NCBI GenBank assembly: GCA_964601265.1
Contig: CAZRMT010000032.1
Coordinates: 1-16,705 of the forward strand
Source: UBA4675 sp964601265
GTDB lineage: Bacteria > Bacillota > Clostridia > Christensenellales > Borkfalkiaceae
DNA: 16,705 nucleotides
Reading direction: 5' to 3'
Shown here: positions 7,029 to 15,135 of the stretch, in pieces
Layout: the number at the start of each line of letters is the position of its first letter
How positions within the stretch are numbered: position 1 is the first letter of the stretch
Notes under the pieces: generated by a model
Databases searched by the model: none
What the model was told of the DNA's origin: nothing
Seen by the model: the letters and a program-made list of their open reading frames with translations, nothing else
Position numbers and translations under genes: made by a program

Positions 7029-7811
7029 ATGGATAATTTTTATGTATACAATCTTTCAAGCACGGAGCATAAATATAAATATAAACATTTATGCACGCCT
7101 AAAACAAGACAAATGCGCATACGTTTAGGCGTTATACTTGACGGAACGGGAGTTTTTAACTACGTCAACCAAAAACTAACGGTAAAAAAAGGAGATATCG
7201 TTATTATCCCCGAAAAAATTTTTTGCTATTCCGAATGGATAGGCAATCCCGACATACACGTTATATATCTAAACTTTAATATCAATTCAGAAAACGCTTT
7301 AAACAACTACAACTTACAGGTTTTTTCGTTTGAAAACGAGATAGAGCAAACGGAAATGATAGACAATATACTAAAAATTCACAACACTCTAAACGATTCC
7401 ATGCAAGGTCAACTTATTGCTTATTCCGAATTTTACAGACTACTAAGCAAACTGTTGCCCGCTATGGACAGCGGTAGAAAAAAATATAAAAAAGAGCTGT
7501 GCGAAGCAATTACTTTTATCACGGACAATTGGAATAAAGATTTTAAATTTTCGGACGTGGCGAAATACTGTTGTTCGTGCGAAGCTAAACTATACAGACT
7601 TTTTAAAGACGAACTGGGACAATCCCCTAACGATTATCTAAATTCCATTAAAATAAATTACGCAATACAATATTTAGAAAGCGCCGAGTATTTAGTCAGC
7701 GAAGTTTCTTATATGTGTAATTTCCATTCCGAAAGCTATTTTAGAAAAGTCTTTTGTAAATATATGGGCATTACCCCTTCGGACTACAAAAAACAGTTTA
7801 GCAATTTATAA
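7029..7811 (+). CDS. AraC-family transcriptional regulator (cupin plus AraC helix-turn-helix)
   Basis: This is a 260-residue cytoplasmic DNA-binding regulator. Residues 1-100 form a cupin-like sensing half (GVFNYVNQKLTVKKGDIVIIP is the typical beta-barrel segment). Residues about 155-257 form the two-HTH AraC domain: FKFSDVAKYCCSCEAKLYRLFKDELGQSPNDYL is the first helix-turn-helix with its linker, and VSEVSYMCNFHSESYFRKVFCKYMGITPSDYKK is the second, with the family signature at the C-terminus. The ribosome binding site is a weak GGGG about 5 nt before the ATG. It is divergent from the oxidoreductase/sialidase-like operon and shares an interlocked promoter region, so it probably regulates that operon and possibly itself. 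The ligand is unknown; a sugar released by the lipoprotein is a reasonable guess. Confidence 0.93.
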   Translation: MDNFYVYNLSSTEHKYKYKHLCTPKTRQMRIRLGVILDGTGVFNYVNQKLTVKKGDIVIIPEKIFCYSEWIGNPDIHVIYLNFNINSENALNNYNLQVFSFENEIEQTEMIDNILKIHNTLNDSMQGQLIAYSEFYRLLSKLLPAMDSGRKKYKKELCEAITFITDNWNKDFKFSDVAKYCCSCEAKLYRLFKDELGQSPNDYLNSIKINYAIQYLESAEYLVSEVSYMCNFHSESYFRKVFCKYMGITPSDYKKQFSNL

Positions 7812-7813
7812 AA

Positions 7814-7841
7814 AAATCCGTCGCACAAAAGCGACGGATTT
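7814..7841 (-). terminator. Bidirectional terminator between araC and the parEC operon
   Basis: An 11-bp perfect stem (7814-7824 with 7831-7841) encloses a 6-nt loop. On the minus strand it is followed by seven T residues, making a strong terminator for the parE-parC-hypothetical unit that ends at 7869. On the plus strand it begins 3 nt past the araC stop codon, followed by a less perfect T-rich tail. Confidence 0.88.
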
Positions 7842-7868
7842 CGTTGTTTAATATTAATTTGTTTAAAA

Positions 7869-8405
7869 TTAAATCGGTATTGAATTTGCATTGATAAAAT
7901 CGGTTATGCTTTTTAGGTTCGCCTTGACTTCGTCTAAAGAGTCATAAAGGTTAGCCATACAAGAAAGATTGTACCCGACTTTTATTAGTCCGTTTAAAAT
8001 CTCCTTGGTGATTTTTCTATCGTACTTTTTGTCTATAACGGAAGATAAAACTATCGCAAAAGGCGTTTTTGAAAGCGTATCGCTCACGATTTCTTTCAGC
8101 TTGTTCCTCATTTCGTAATTACAGTCGGCAAAAAGCGTAATATCTAAATCTTGATAAACCGTACCGTATCTGACGATACCCGCAATAAGCGTGGTTTCAT
8201 CTTCGCCGAGCTTGCCGTTTTTAATGGCGAGAACCGTTAAAAAAGACTGAATATAAGCGTCCATATTGGATAAAACCTCGGTTTTGCTCCACTTTACCTC
8301 TTTTCCCGAAAAAACTTTATCGTATAAATCGGATATTAAAGAAGTAACCTTAAAATACTCTTTTTCGGAAGCGTCTATTAAAATTTTTGCTTTTTCACTT
8401 ACCAT
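7869..8405 (-). CDS. Hypothetical protein, third gene of the parE-parC operon
   Basis: I do not recognise this 178-residue protein. It looks soluble and largely alpha-helical, with no signal peptide or membrane segment. Residues about 49-90 (AYIQSFLTVLAIKNGKLGEDE, then IAGIVRYG) faintly recall helical TerB-type folds, but this is only a resemblance in pattern. The C-terminal part has two more amphipathic helices. It begins 8 bp after the parC stop codon, and its ribosome binding site (AAGGTG, 8410-8415) overlaps that stop, so expression is probably coupled to topoisomerase IV. A terminator follows at 7841-7814. The ATG at 8403-8405 is the evident start. A link to chromosome topology is inferred from position only. 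Confidence 0.8.
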   Translation of the reverse strand: MVSEKAKILIDASEKEYFKVTSLISDLYDKVFSGKEVKWSKTEVLSNMDAYIQSFLTVLAIKNGKLGEDETTLIAGIVRYGTVYQDLDITLFADCNYEMRNKLKEIVSDTLSKTPFAIVLSSVIDKKYDRKITKEILNGLIKVGYNLSCMANLYDSLDEVKANLKSITDFINANSIPI

Positions 8406-8413
8406 ACCGCACC

Positions 8414-10843
8414 TTACTTAAACGAACGAGTTTTTTTGTATATATTTTTGGGATTGCCTAATTTCGCTATCTTTTTACCTTTGGAAAGTCTTGACTCAAG
8501 CGGTATTTCTCCGCCGTCGCAAGAAGATACGCCCTCATCGCCCACGGCGAACACTCTGACGCTTTCGTTTGTAACCAGCACGAACGCCAAGCTTACCTTT
8601 GCGTCGGGCATTTCGGATAAATCTATACACCTTACGCCTTTTCCGCCTCTCGCAATTTTGGAAATAGTGCCGATAGCAACCTTTTTAAAGAATCCGCTAG
8701 TGGTAGCTATAACCATACTGTCGGTAGTATCTCTGTCGAATTCGCAAGCGTAAACCACTTTATCTCCTGCGCCTAGGCTAACGCCTTTAACTCCGCCCGC
8801 CGTTCTGCCTTGAACGGGAACTTCTTTTTCGGCACGCTCTACCATACCGTTTGCGGTTACGAAAAGCATTTCGCTATAATCCTTATCCACATCCACCGCA
8901 ATAAGGCTGTCGCCCTCTTTAAGCTTGATAGCGGGATAAGTATTCTTGACGAGGTTGTAGTCGGATAATTCCGATAGTTTTACCATACCTTGCTCAGTAA
9001 AGAATAACAGCTTGCCCTTTTCGAAATCGAGTTCGTCCGACGAGAAAAACGCAACGGGTTCTTCGCCTTGTTCCGCTTCTTTATAGAATTTGCTAAATGC
9101 AACGCCGTTTATATCCGAACCTTTGCTTTCGGGGATAAAGGATATATCCATTTTAAACAAGTTGCCCTTGTTGGTAAATGCGTACACGTCTTTATCGGTA
9201 TCCGTTCTGCAAGCGAACCTAAACAAGTTTTTAACGGACGGCTCTTCGTCCTCTATCGCCTTTTCGTAGTTTTTGACTTTTAGTCTTCTAATCGTCTTAT
9301 TGGCGGTGTAAGCTATTACCACGTTTTCCACTTGGTTAGAAGAATTAGCGTCTAAATCTATTTCTTTTGCGTCGTAAACGATTTCCGTTTTTCTTACGTC
9401 TTTATACTTTTTCTTAATCGCAAGCATCTCCGTTTTAACCGTTTCCATTTGCAATTTTTTGCTTTCGACGATTTTTTTGAGTTTTGCGATAAGCTCTTCT
9501 AAATTTCTAAGTTCGTCCTCTAATCCCTTAACCTCTAACTTGGTAATTCTTGCAAGTCTTAAATCGAGAATCGCTTGCGCTTGCTTTTCGGACAAGTCGA
9601 AAGCCTTTCTTAATTGTTGACGAGCGGTGGGCGTATCGGGGGCGTTTTTGATAATTTTAATAACTGCGTCGATATTGTTTACCGCAATTATAAGCCCTTG
9701 CAAAATATGCGCCCTTTCTTGCGCTTTGTTTAAGTCGTATTTGGTTCTGTTTAAAACGACCTTTCTTTGATACTCTACGTAATACGCAAGGATATCTATA
9801 AGCCCAAGTTGTTGCGGTTTGCCGTCTGCAATGGCGACCATATTTATACCGTAACTCACTTGAAGCTTGGTGTTTTTGAGTAAATACTTGATTATTCCGT
9901 TTACGTCGGCGTCCTTTTTAACCTTGATAACGGCTCTCATACCGCTTCTGTCCGACTCGTCGACTATATCGGTTATACCCTCTAATCCCGCAACCTTGTC
10001 TTGTTGCTTGTTTGCTATATCTTTTAGAATTTCCGCTTTGTTGGATTGATAAGGCATTTCGGTGATAACGATATTCTTTTTACCGTTTTCGCCTTGCTCT
10101 AAGTGCATTCTCGCTCTTATTATAAATTTGCCTCTACCCGTCCTATATGCCGTTTTAAGGTCTTCGTCGGCTATAATATAAGCCCCCGTCGGGAAGTCGG
10201 GTCCCTTGACGTATTTCATCATTTCGTCCAAGGTGATTTTCGGATTGTCGATATACGCAACCGCCCCGTCGATAACCTCGGCAAGATTGTGCGTGGGGAT
10301 ATTCGTGGCAAGTCCTACCGCTATTCCCGTTGCGCCGTTTACGAGCAAATTCGGAAATCTCCCCGGCAAAGTTTCGGGTTCTTTGAGTTCGTCGTCGAAG
10401 TTAGACTGCCATTTAACCGTTTCTTTATCCAGCCCGTCCAAAAGCTCCAACGCAAGAGAGTTTAGTTTTACTTCCGTGTAACGCATTGCCGCCGCGCCGT
10501 CGCCGTCGATAGAACCGAAGTTTCCGTGTCCGTCGACCAAAATATTACGCATATTAAAGTCTTGCGCTAAACGAACCATCGCGTCGTATACGGAAGTGTC
10601 GCCGTGAGGGTGATATTTTGCAAGACAGTCACCGACTACTCTCGCGCTTTTTTTGTAACCTTTATCGGGCATTATTCCGAGCGTATACATAGAATACAAA
10701 ATTCTTCTTTGAACGGGTTTAAGTCCGTCCTCTATACGAGGGATTGCCCTGTTTAATATAACGTCTTCCGCATAGGGTATCATCGAGCTATGCAAAACGT
10801 CTTCCATTGATTTTTCTATAATACCGTTCTTAATTTCTTCCAC
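8414..10843 (-). CDS. parC: Type II topoisomerase subunit A, probably topoisomerase IV ParC
   Basis: This is the DNA-cleaving and rejoining subunit of a type IIA topoisomerase, acting with the adjacent ATPase subunit in decatenation or supercoil removal. Numbering from the GTG at 10852, the quinolone-resistance region is YHPHGDTSVYDAM with Thr86 at the usual Ser position and Asp90. The catalytic Tyr125 is in AAAMRYTE. A coiled-coil region (about 435-480) precedes a beta-pinwheel of repeated blades (about 505-790). The canonical QRRGGKG GyrA box is not at the start of that domain, though ARGGKG occurs near 733-738. This, together with the PVQRR..YSMY.LGI.PDKG pattern typical of clostridial ParC and the lack of dnaA/recF neighbours, favours ParC over GyrA. 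I place the start at GTG 10841-10843, five nt after GAGGTGA; the upstream in-frame GTG at 10852 has no spaced ribosome binding site. It overlaps parE by 14 bp. Confidence 0.88.
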   Translation of the reverse strand: MEEIKNGIIEKSMEDVLHSSMIPYAEDVILNRAIPRIEDGLKPVQRRILYSMYTLGIMPDKGYKKSARVVGDCLAKYHPHGDTSVYDAMVRLAQDFNMRNILVDGHGNFGSIDGDGAAAMRYTEVKLNSLALELLDGLDKETVKWQSNFDDELKEPETLPGRFPNLLVNGATGIAVGLATNIPTHNLAEVIDGAVAYIDNPKITLDEMMKYVKGPDFPTGAYIIADEDLKTAYRTGRGKFIIRARMHLEQGENGKKNIVITEMPYQSNKAEILKDIANKQQDKVAGLEGITDIVDESDRSGMRAVIKVKKDADVNGIIKYLLKNTKLQVSYGINMVAIADGKPQQLGLIDILAYYVEYQRKVVLNRTKYDLNKAQERAHILQGLIIAVNNIDAVIKIIKNAPDTPTARQQLRKAFDLSEKQAQAILDLRLARITKLEVKGLEDELRNLEELIAKLKKIVESKKLQMETVKTEMLAIKKKYKDVRKTEIVYDAKEIDLDANSSNQVENVVIAYTANKTIRRLKVKNYEKAIEDEEPSVKNLFRFACRTDTDKDVYAFTNKGNLFKMDISFIPESKGSDINGVAFSKFYKEAEQGEEPVAFFSSDELDFEKGKLLFFTEQGMVKLSELSDYNLVKNTYPAIKLKEGDSLIAVDVDKDYSEMLFVTANGMVERAEKEVPVQGRTAGGVKGVSLGAGDKVVYACEFDRDTTDSMVIATTSGFFKKVAIGTISKIARGGKGVRCIDLSEMPDAKVSLAFVLVTNESVRVFAVGDEGVSSCDGGEIPLESRLSKGKKIAKLGNPKNIYKKTRSFK

Positions 10844-12815
10844 TTGCGTCACCTCTTATCACGTTTACTTTATCGAAATAAGTATCGTCTTTGTTAAAAT
10901 TCGCATATTCCAAAATATACGCTTTTCTTTCTTGCAACGCGTCGCCCATAAGCGTGGAAATTAATCTTTCGTTAAGCGCCTTATCGTCGATTGATACTTG
11001 CATCATTACTCTCGTTTTGGGATTCATAGTCGTTTCCCAAAGCTGTTCGGGGTTCATTTCTCCCAAACCTTTATAACGTTGAAGTTGATAACCTCTGCCG
11101 ACTTTTTCTATTTTCGATTTTAATTCGTTGTCGTCGAAAGCGTATTCTTCCACGTCCTTTTTAAACACTTTGTATAGCGGTGGCATTGCGATATACACGT
11201 GCCCTTGCTCTATTAAAGGACGCATATACCTATAAAAGAAAGTGAGCAAAATAGCCCTTATGTGCGCTCCGTCCGTGTCCGCGTCGGACATTATTATTAC
11301 TTTATCGAACTTTAACGCAGACATATCGAAGTCGTTGCCTATTCCCGTCCCCAAAGCGCTTATTATCGTACGAATTTCTTCGTTTTTAAGAACTTCGTCT
11401 ATTCTCTTTTTTTCACAGTTGAGCGGTTTTCCTCTGAGCGGTAAAATAGCTTGGTGGGTTCTGTCTCTTCCTTGTTTTGCGCTTCCGCCTGCGGAGTCTC
11501 CCTCTACTATAAAGAGTTCGTTTTCTTCATACTTTTTAGACGAACAGTTGGCAAGTTTTCCGACTAAATTGAAGGAATCCGCGCTGTTTTTCGCCCTTGC
11601 TATCATTTTGGCTTGCTTGGCGGCTTTTCTCGCCTTGGAAGCGTTTACCGCTTTACCGACCATAGTCGAGAAAACCGATTTGTTTTTCTTGTTTTCGGTT
11701 AACGCCTTTAACTGCTCCACGGTAATTTGCGTAAGCGCCGTTTTAGCCTCGGGGTTGCCGAGTTTCCCCTTTGTTTGCCCCTCGAATTGGGCGTTTTTCA
11801 TCTTTATCGAAATAACGCAAGTAAGTCCTTCACGGTAGTCCTCGCCCAAAAGATTGTCGTCTTTTTCCTTTAAAAGATTGGTGTCTCTCGCATAGTCGTT
11901 TAAAACCTTGGTAAAGCCCGCCTTAAAGCCTTCTTCGTGCGTTCCGCCGTCGCTAGTTAAAATATTGTTTACGAAAGAAATAATGTTTTCATCGTAATTT
12001 TCGGTGTGTTGGAAAGATATTTCGGCTAAAATACCGTTGACTTCTCCGCTTAAATAAACGGGACTATCCACTATCGCCTTTCTGTTTGCGTTTAACTTTT
12101 TAACAAAGTCTATAATACCGCCGTCGTAATTAAAAGATACGGGGGCGTGAAGATTGTTTCTTCTGTCCTCTAACGTTATGGTTACGCCTTTATTCAAAAA
12201 GGCAAGTTCTTCTATTCTGTCGACGATAATACCGTAATCGAACTCGCAAGTTTCAAAAACGGTTTTGTCGGGCTTAAAGCGAACGTAAGTACCCTTTTTA
12301 GTCGTTGCCTTTTCGGTGTTTTTAAGGTGTCCTATCGGCATACCCGATAAAACTTTACCCTTTTTTTCGTCGTAATAGGAATGGAATTTCATTTTGAAAA
12401 CCGTTCCCTTGTAAACCTCTACCTCTAACCATTCGGATAAAGCGTTGGTAACGGACGCGCCTACGCCGTGCAAACCGCCCGAGTATGCGTAATTGTCGTT
12501 GTCGAACTTTCCGCCTGCGTGAAGTTGAGTAAATACTACTTCCACGCCCGAAACTTTTGCCGTCGGGTGAATATCGGTAGGAATTCCTCGACCGTTGTCC
12601 TCGACCGAAACGCTACCGTCGTCGTATAAAATAACGGATATTTTATCCGCATAGCCGTTAGACGCTTCGTCTATGGCGTTGTCTATGATTTCCCATAAAA
12701 TGTGGTGTAAACCCTTTAATCCCGTTCCGCCGATGTACATTCCCGGTCTTTTACGAACCGCTTCCAGTCCTTCCAGAATTTTAATGTTGTGCGAACCGTA
12801 TTCTTTCGTTGGCAT
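10830..12815 (-). CDS. parE: Type II topoisomerase ATPase subunit B, probably topoisomerase IV ParE
   Basis: This is the ATP-hydrolysing subunit that pairs with the product of the next gene. The 661-residue protein has an N-terminal GHKL ATPase domain: Glu42 and Asn46 in EIIDN, Asp73 in VEDNGRGIP, and the lid GGLHGVGASVTNALS (113-127). The transducer holds QTKGKLG (347-353), including the switch lysine. The C-terminal Toprim domain has EGDSAGGSAKQGRD (438-451), PLRGKPLN and DADTDGAH (511-518), whose acidic residues bind Mg2+. QRYKGLGEMNPEQLWETTM is the conserved tail element. GyrB and ParE are hard to separate by eye; ParE is preferred from the partner gene and absence of replication-origin neighbours. 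The ATG has GGAGGT (12821-12826). It heads the operon and overlaps the parC start. Identification as a type IIA B subunit is secure; the ParE assignment is moderate. Confidence 0.9.
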   Translation of the reverse strand: MPTKEYGSHNIKILEGLEAVRKRPGMYIGGTGLKGLHHILWEIIDNAIDEASNGYADKISVILYDDGSVSVEDNGRGIPTDIHPTAKVSGVEVVFTQLHAGGKFDNDNYAYSGGLHGVGASVTNALSEWLEVEVYKGTVFKMKFHSYYDEKKGKVLSGMPIGHLKNTEKATTKKGTYVRFKPDKTVFETCEFDYGIIVDRIEELAFLNKGVTITLEDRRNNLHAPVSFNYDGGIIDFVKKLNANRKAIVDSPVYLSGEVNGILAEISFQHTENYDENIISFVNNILTSDGGTHEEGFKAGFTKVLNDYARDTNLLKEKDDNLLGEDYREGLTCVISIKMKNAQFEGQTKGKLGNPEAKTALTQITVEQLKALTENKKNKSVFSTMVGKAVNASKARKAAKQAKMIARAKNSADSFNLVGKLANCSSKKYEENELFIVEGDSAGGSAKQGRDRTHQAILPLRGKPLNCEKKRIDEVLKNEEIRTIISALGTGIGNDFDMSALKFDKVIIMSDADTDGAHIRAILLTFFYRYMRPLIEQGHVYIAMPPLYKVFKKDVEEYAFDDNELKSKIEKVGRGYQLQRYKGLGEMNPEQLWETTMNPKTRVMMQVSIDDKALNERLISTLMGDALQERKAYILEYANFNKDDTYFDKVNVIRGDASGRN

Positions 12816-12854
12816 TACTTACCTCCGCTATAAAAAAATTGCCGTATATTTTTC

Positions 12855-12883
12855 AGTTTAGCATATAACGAATTTTTTTTCAA
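12855..12883 (-). promoter_or_regulatory. Promoter of the parE-parC operon, extended -10
   Basis: On the minus strand TTGAAA (12878-12883) and TAAACT (12855-12860) are spaced 17 bp, and a TG one base upstream of the -10 box makes it an extended -10 element. The start point would be about 33 nt before the parE ATG. No supercoiling-response element can be recognised by eye. Confidence 0.6.
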
Positions 12884-12888
12884 TAAAA

Positions 12889-12941
12889 AAACGGGATTTT
12901 TGAAAGGTTTTTTCATTTGTACGCCGATTAAAACCCCGTTT
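12889..12941. repeat. Imperfect inverted repeat between parE and the flippase gene
   Basis: AAACGGG (12889-12895) is the reverse complement of CCCGTTT (12935-12941). After one mismatch the arms continue with four T:A pairs, and an inner TGAAA/TTTCA pair (12901-12905, 12911-12915) could fold within the loop. It sits behind the parE promoter in the divergent intergenic region, where no terminator is expected. Function is unknown. The rest of the gap (12942-13038) holds nothing I can identify. Confidence 0.35.
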
Positions 12942-13061
12942 AAGAGCAAAAAAAACTTAAAGACAACTAAAAACCACGTTAAAAGCAACTTAACGACTTG
13001 CGGTAATAAATGAGAAAAAAAGACAATAAAATTTAAACGAGAGGTACTTGTTATAAAAAAG

Positions 13062-14573
13062 TTGTTTAAAACGGTGGCGGTAGTCACCACCTTTTCCATA
13101 GGCGAAAGATTTTTAGGGTTTTTATATAGAATTTTTTTATCGAGAACGCTCGGGGCGGAGGGCTTGGGAATATATCAAATTGCCCTTTCGGTATTCGGCG
13201 TGTTGGTAACGGTGACTGCCTCGGGCATACCCGTTACGGTGAGCAGAATGATAATAAAACACAAAACCGAAAACAATAAAAAAGGCGTTTACCAAACGGT
13301 AAGCGCAGGCGTAGTTACGGCACTTATTTTTTCCGTCCCCGTGACGGCGTTGTTTTTCTTGTTTAAAGGGAAAATTTCCTTTATGTTTTCGGATAAACGG
13401 TGCGTAACGGTACTTGCGATTATTATCCCGACGCTTGCGATAAATTCCGTTTATGCGGTGATAAGGGGAGCGTTTTGGGGCAATAAAAACTTTTTTGCTT
13501 ACTCGCTTATAGAGTTTTTGGAAGAATTCGTGATGATAACTAGCGGAATTATTTCGATAGGGCTGTCGTCTTCTCTTATGCAAGGGGTAAAAAACGCCTC
13601 CTACTCGGTGCTTATTTCCTATATCTTTTCCTTTACTCTGTCCTCGATAGTAATGCTCGCTTTAAAGAATAAGCCCGCAAACCCGTTACCGCAATTAAAG
13701 CCTTTGCTCGCCTCCGCAACGCCCATTACCGCAATGAGAACGACAACCTCTTTGATAAACTCGCTAATAGCCATAATTTTACCAGCAAGGCTGATTAAAT
13801 GCGGACTTTCTTCCTCTCAAGCCGTGGCGTACTTCGGAGAAGTGTCGGGTATGGCGATACCTATGCTGTTTATTCCCTCTTCCTTAATAGGTTCTATCGC
13901 ACTTGTGCTGGTTCCCGAGCTTGCCGAAAACTTTTACAAAAAGGACTATAACTCGTTATCCGACAACGTTTGCAAAGCGTTAAAATATTCGGTTATGATT
14001 GCTTGCTTTATTATCCCCGTTTTCTTTTCGTGCGGAACGCTTATAGGCGAAACGGTGTATTCTAACAAAAACGCAGGCGATTATTTGGTGTATTCGGCGT
14101 TTATGATGCTACCTATGAGCGTAAGTATGATTACGACAAGCGTTTTAAACTCGCTAAACGCAGAAAAAAAGACGCTTTTATATTACCTTTTAGGCGAAGC
14201 GGGGCTAATTGCGAGCATATACTTTTTGCCTAAATTTTTGGGTGCTGGTTCGCTTATTGCGGGATATTATTTTTCCTTTACTTTAAGCGGAACTTTAAAC
14301 CTTATTTTGCTAGAAAAAAAATGCAAAAAGAAAATTTACTACAAGAAATTTTTACTTTTCGCATTCCTATTTACCCTTCCCTCGTCGGTTTTGGGAATAT
14401 TTTTAAAAAACATATTATTAAATTATTTGAACAAAATCGTCGCTTTGTTAATTTCCGCAACGGCGGTGGCGTTATTCAACTTTCTCTTTTACGTCGTTTT
14501 CGGAATTTTCGACGTTAAAAAATTGTTTAAAATACGGAATTCTAACCAAAAGGCAGTTCAAAAAACAGCTTAA
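13062..14573 (+). CDS. SpoVB/MurJ-type polysaccharide flippase (MOP superfamily membrane protein)
   Basis: This is a polytopic inner-membrane protein of the multidrug/oligosaccharidyl-lipid/polysaccharide exporter superfamily, likely flipping a lipid-linked glycan precursor for cell wall, capsule or spore cortex. About 14 hydrophobic segments are spread over 503 residues. The N-terminal block ERFLGFLYRIFLSRTLGAEG followed by LGIYQIALSVF is characteristic of the SpoVB group, with a second hallmark block around residues 230-300 (AVAYFGEVSGMAIPMLFIPSS). The only standard start is TTG at 13062, but the ribosome binding site GAGAGGT (13039-13045) lies 16 nt away. It is ideally placed, 7 nt off, for ATA at 13053, which would give a typical MKKLFK N-terminus. 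The 3' end overlaps folT on the other strand by 102 bp. The substrate is unknown; SpoVB itself versus a vegetative paralogue cannot be decided. Confidence 0.88.
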   Translation: MFKTVAVVTTFSIGERFLGFLYRIFLSRTLGAEGLGIYQIALSVFGVLVTVTASGIPVTVSRMIIKHKTENNKKGVYQTVSAGVVTALIFSVPVTALFFLFKGKISFMFSDKRCVTVLAIIIPTLAINSVYAVIRGAFWGNKNFFAYSLIEFLEEFVMITSGIISIGLSSSLMQGVKNASYSVLISYIFSFTLSSIVMLALKNKPANPLPQLKPLLASATPITAMRTTTSLINSLIAIILPARLIKCGLSSSQAVAYFGEVSGMAIPMLFIPSSLIGSIALVLVPELAENFYKKDYNSLSDNVCKALKYSVMIACFIIPVFFSCGTLIGETVYSNKNAGDYLVYSAFMMLPMSVSMITTSVLNSLNAEKKTLLYYLLGEAGLIASIYFLPKFLGAGSLIAGYYFSFTLSGTLNLILLEKKCKKKIYYKKFLLFAFLFTLPSSVLGIFLKNILLNYLNKIVALLISATAVALFNFLFYVVFGIFDVKKLFKIRNSNQKAVQKTA

Positions 14574-15068
14574 AAAGGCGTTCGTTACGCTGTTTGGCAG
14601 TTGCGTTATCATTCTCGAAAGCAAGTATACTTTGTACGTCTTTTTGCCCGAAATATACATTTTCCATATAACGAAAGTGTTTATTCCGCAAGTTACGAAA
14701 ACGTAGACTAAAACGGAACTAATCGCAGTAATTATCACTGCGGATATTTCCGTTATTTTTTTATGCGTGATTTTTTTGTAAATAAAAACCGTAAGGGCGG
14801 GTAAAAGTCCCGCAATTCCCATACCGATACCGATAAAAGGCGTATATGCGTTTCCGCTGGGCTTGATTAAAAAACCGACGGCGTCGCCCAAAAATCCCGT
14901 TAAAAATCCGCCGACCATTCCCGTTAAAAACCCCGAAAGCGAGCAAACGGTTAAAACCAACGACAACTTTTCGCTAACGCTAAGCTCTATATCGAAAATA
15001 TTCGCAAGCGCGCAAAGCGCAACGAAAACGGCAAAAAGAGTTATCCTTTTGGTGGAAAAAAATTTCAT
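14472..15068 (-). CDS. folT: Folate-family ECF transporter S component
   Basis: This is the substrate-binding membrane subunit of an energy-coupling factor transporter, expected to capture folates and work with shared EcfA/EcfT proteins encoded elsewhere. The 198 residues contain about six hydrophobic segments. The GGFLTGFLGDAVGFLIKPSG region (53-72) and the following PFIGIGMGIAGLLPAL are typical of FolT-type S components. The substrate assignment rests mainly on the THF riboswitch directly upstream (15136-15230). Translation starts at ATG 15066-15068 behind GGGAGG, itself inside a possible hairpin. The gene has its own consensus promoter. Its last 34 codons, including the hydrophobic end FLSCFLNCLLVRIP, are antisense to the end of the flippase gene, so both C-termini are encoded by the same DNA. 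Confidence 0.92.
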   Translation of the reverse strand: MKFFSTKRITLFAVFVALCALANIFDIELSVSEKLSLVLTVCSLSGFLTGMVGGFLTGFLGDAVGFLIKPSGNAYTPFIGIGMGIAGLLPALTVFIYKKITHKKITEISAVIITAISSVLVYVFVTCGINTFVIWKMYISGKKTYKVYLLSRMITQLPNSVTNAFLSCFLNCLLVRIPYFKQFFNVENSENDVKEKVE

Positions 15069-15075
15069 AAAAAAA

Positions 15076-15093
15076 CCTCCCTAAAAAGAGAAG
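15076..15093 (-). promoter_or_regulatory. Hairpin that can sequester the folT ribosome binding site
   Basis: On the minus strand CTTCTC (15088-15093) can pair, with G-U wobbles, to the Shine-Dalgarno GGGAGG (15076-15081) around a 6-nt TTTTTA loop. This is a plausible expression platform for translational control by the riboswitch just upstream. No T-tailed terminator is seen between the aptamer and the ATG, which favours control at initiation of translation. Stability was not computed. Confidence 0.5.
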
Positions 15094-15135
15094 TCCGTAA
15101 AAGTAATATATACCTTTTTAATCGGTAAACCGACT

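Noticed and set aside
10850..10852. GTG start for parC, 812 residues
   Set aside because: Its only possible ribosome binding site abuts it with no spacing, whereas GTG at 10843 has GAGGTGA at 5 nt. The difference is three residues.
10830..12815. gyrB/gyrA instead of parE/parC
   Set aside because: Not excluded, but the A subunit lacks a standard GyrA box in the first blade, has clostridial ParC-like segments, and no dnaA, dnaN or recF is nearby. A second topoisomerase pair elsewhere in the genome would settle it.
12815..13099. 94-codon minus-strand reading frame upstream of parE
   Set aside because: It overlaps the parE promoter and the opposite flippase start, with low-complexity hydrophobic composition; it appears to be a chance frame in AT-rich DNA.
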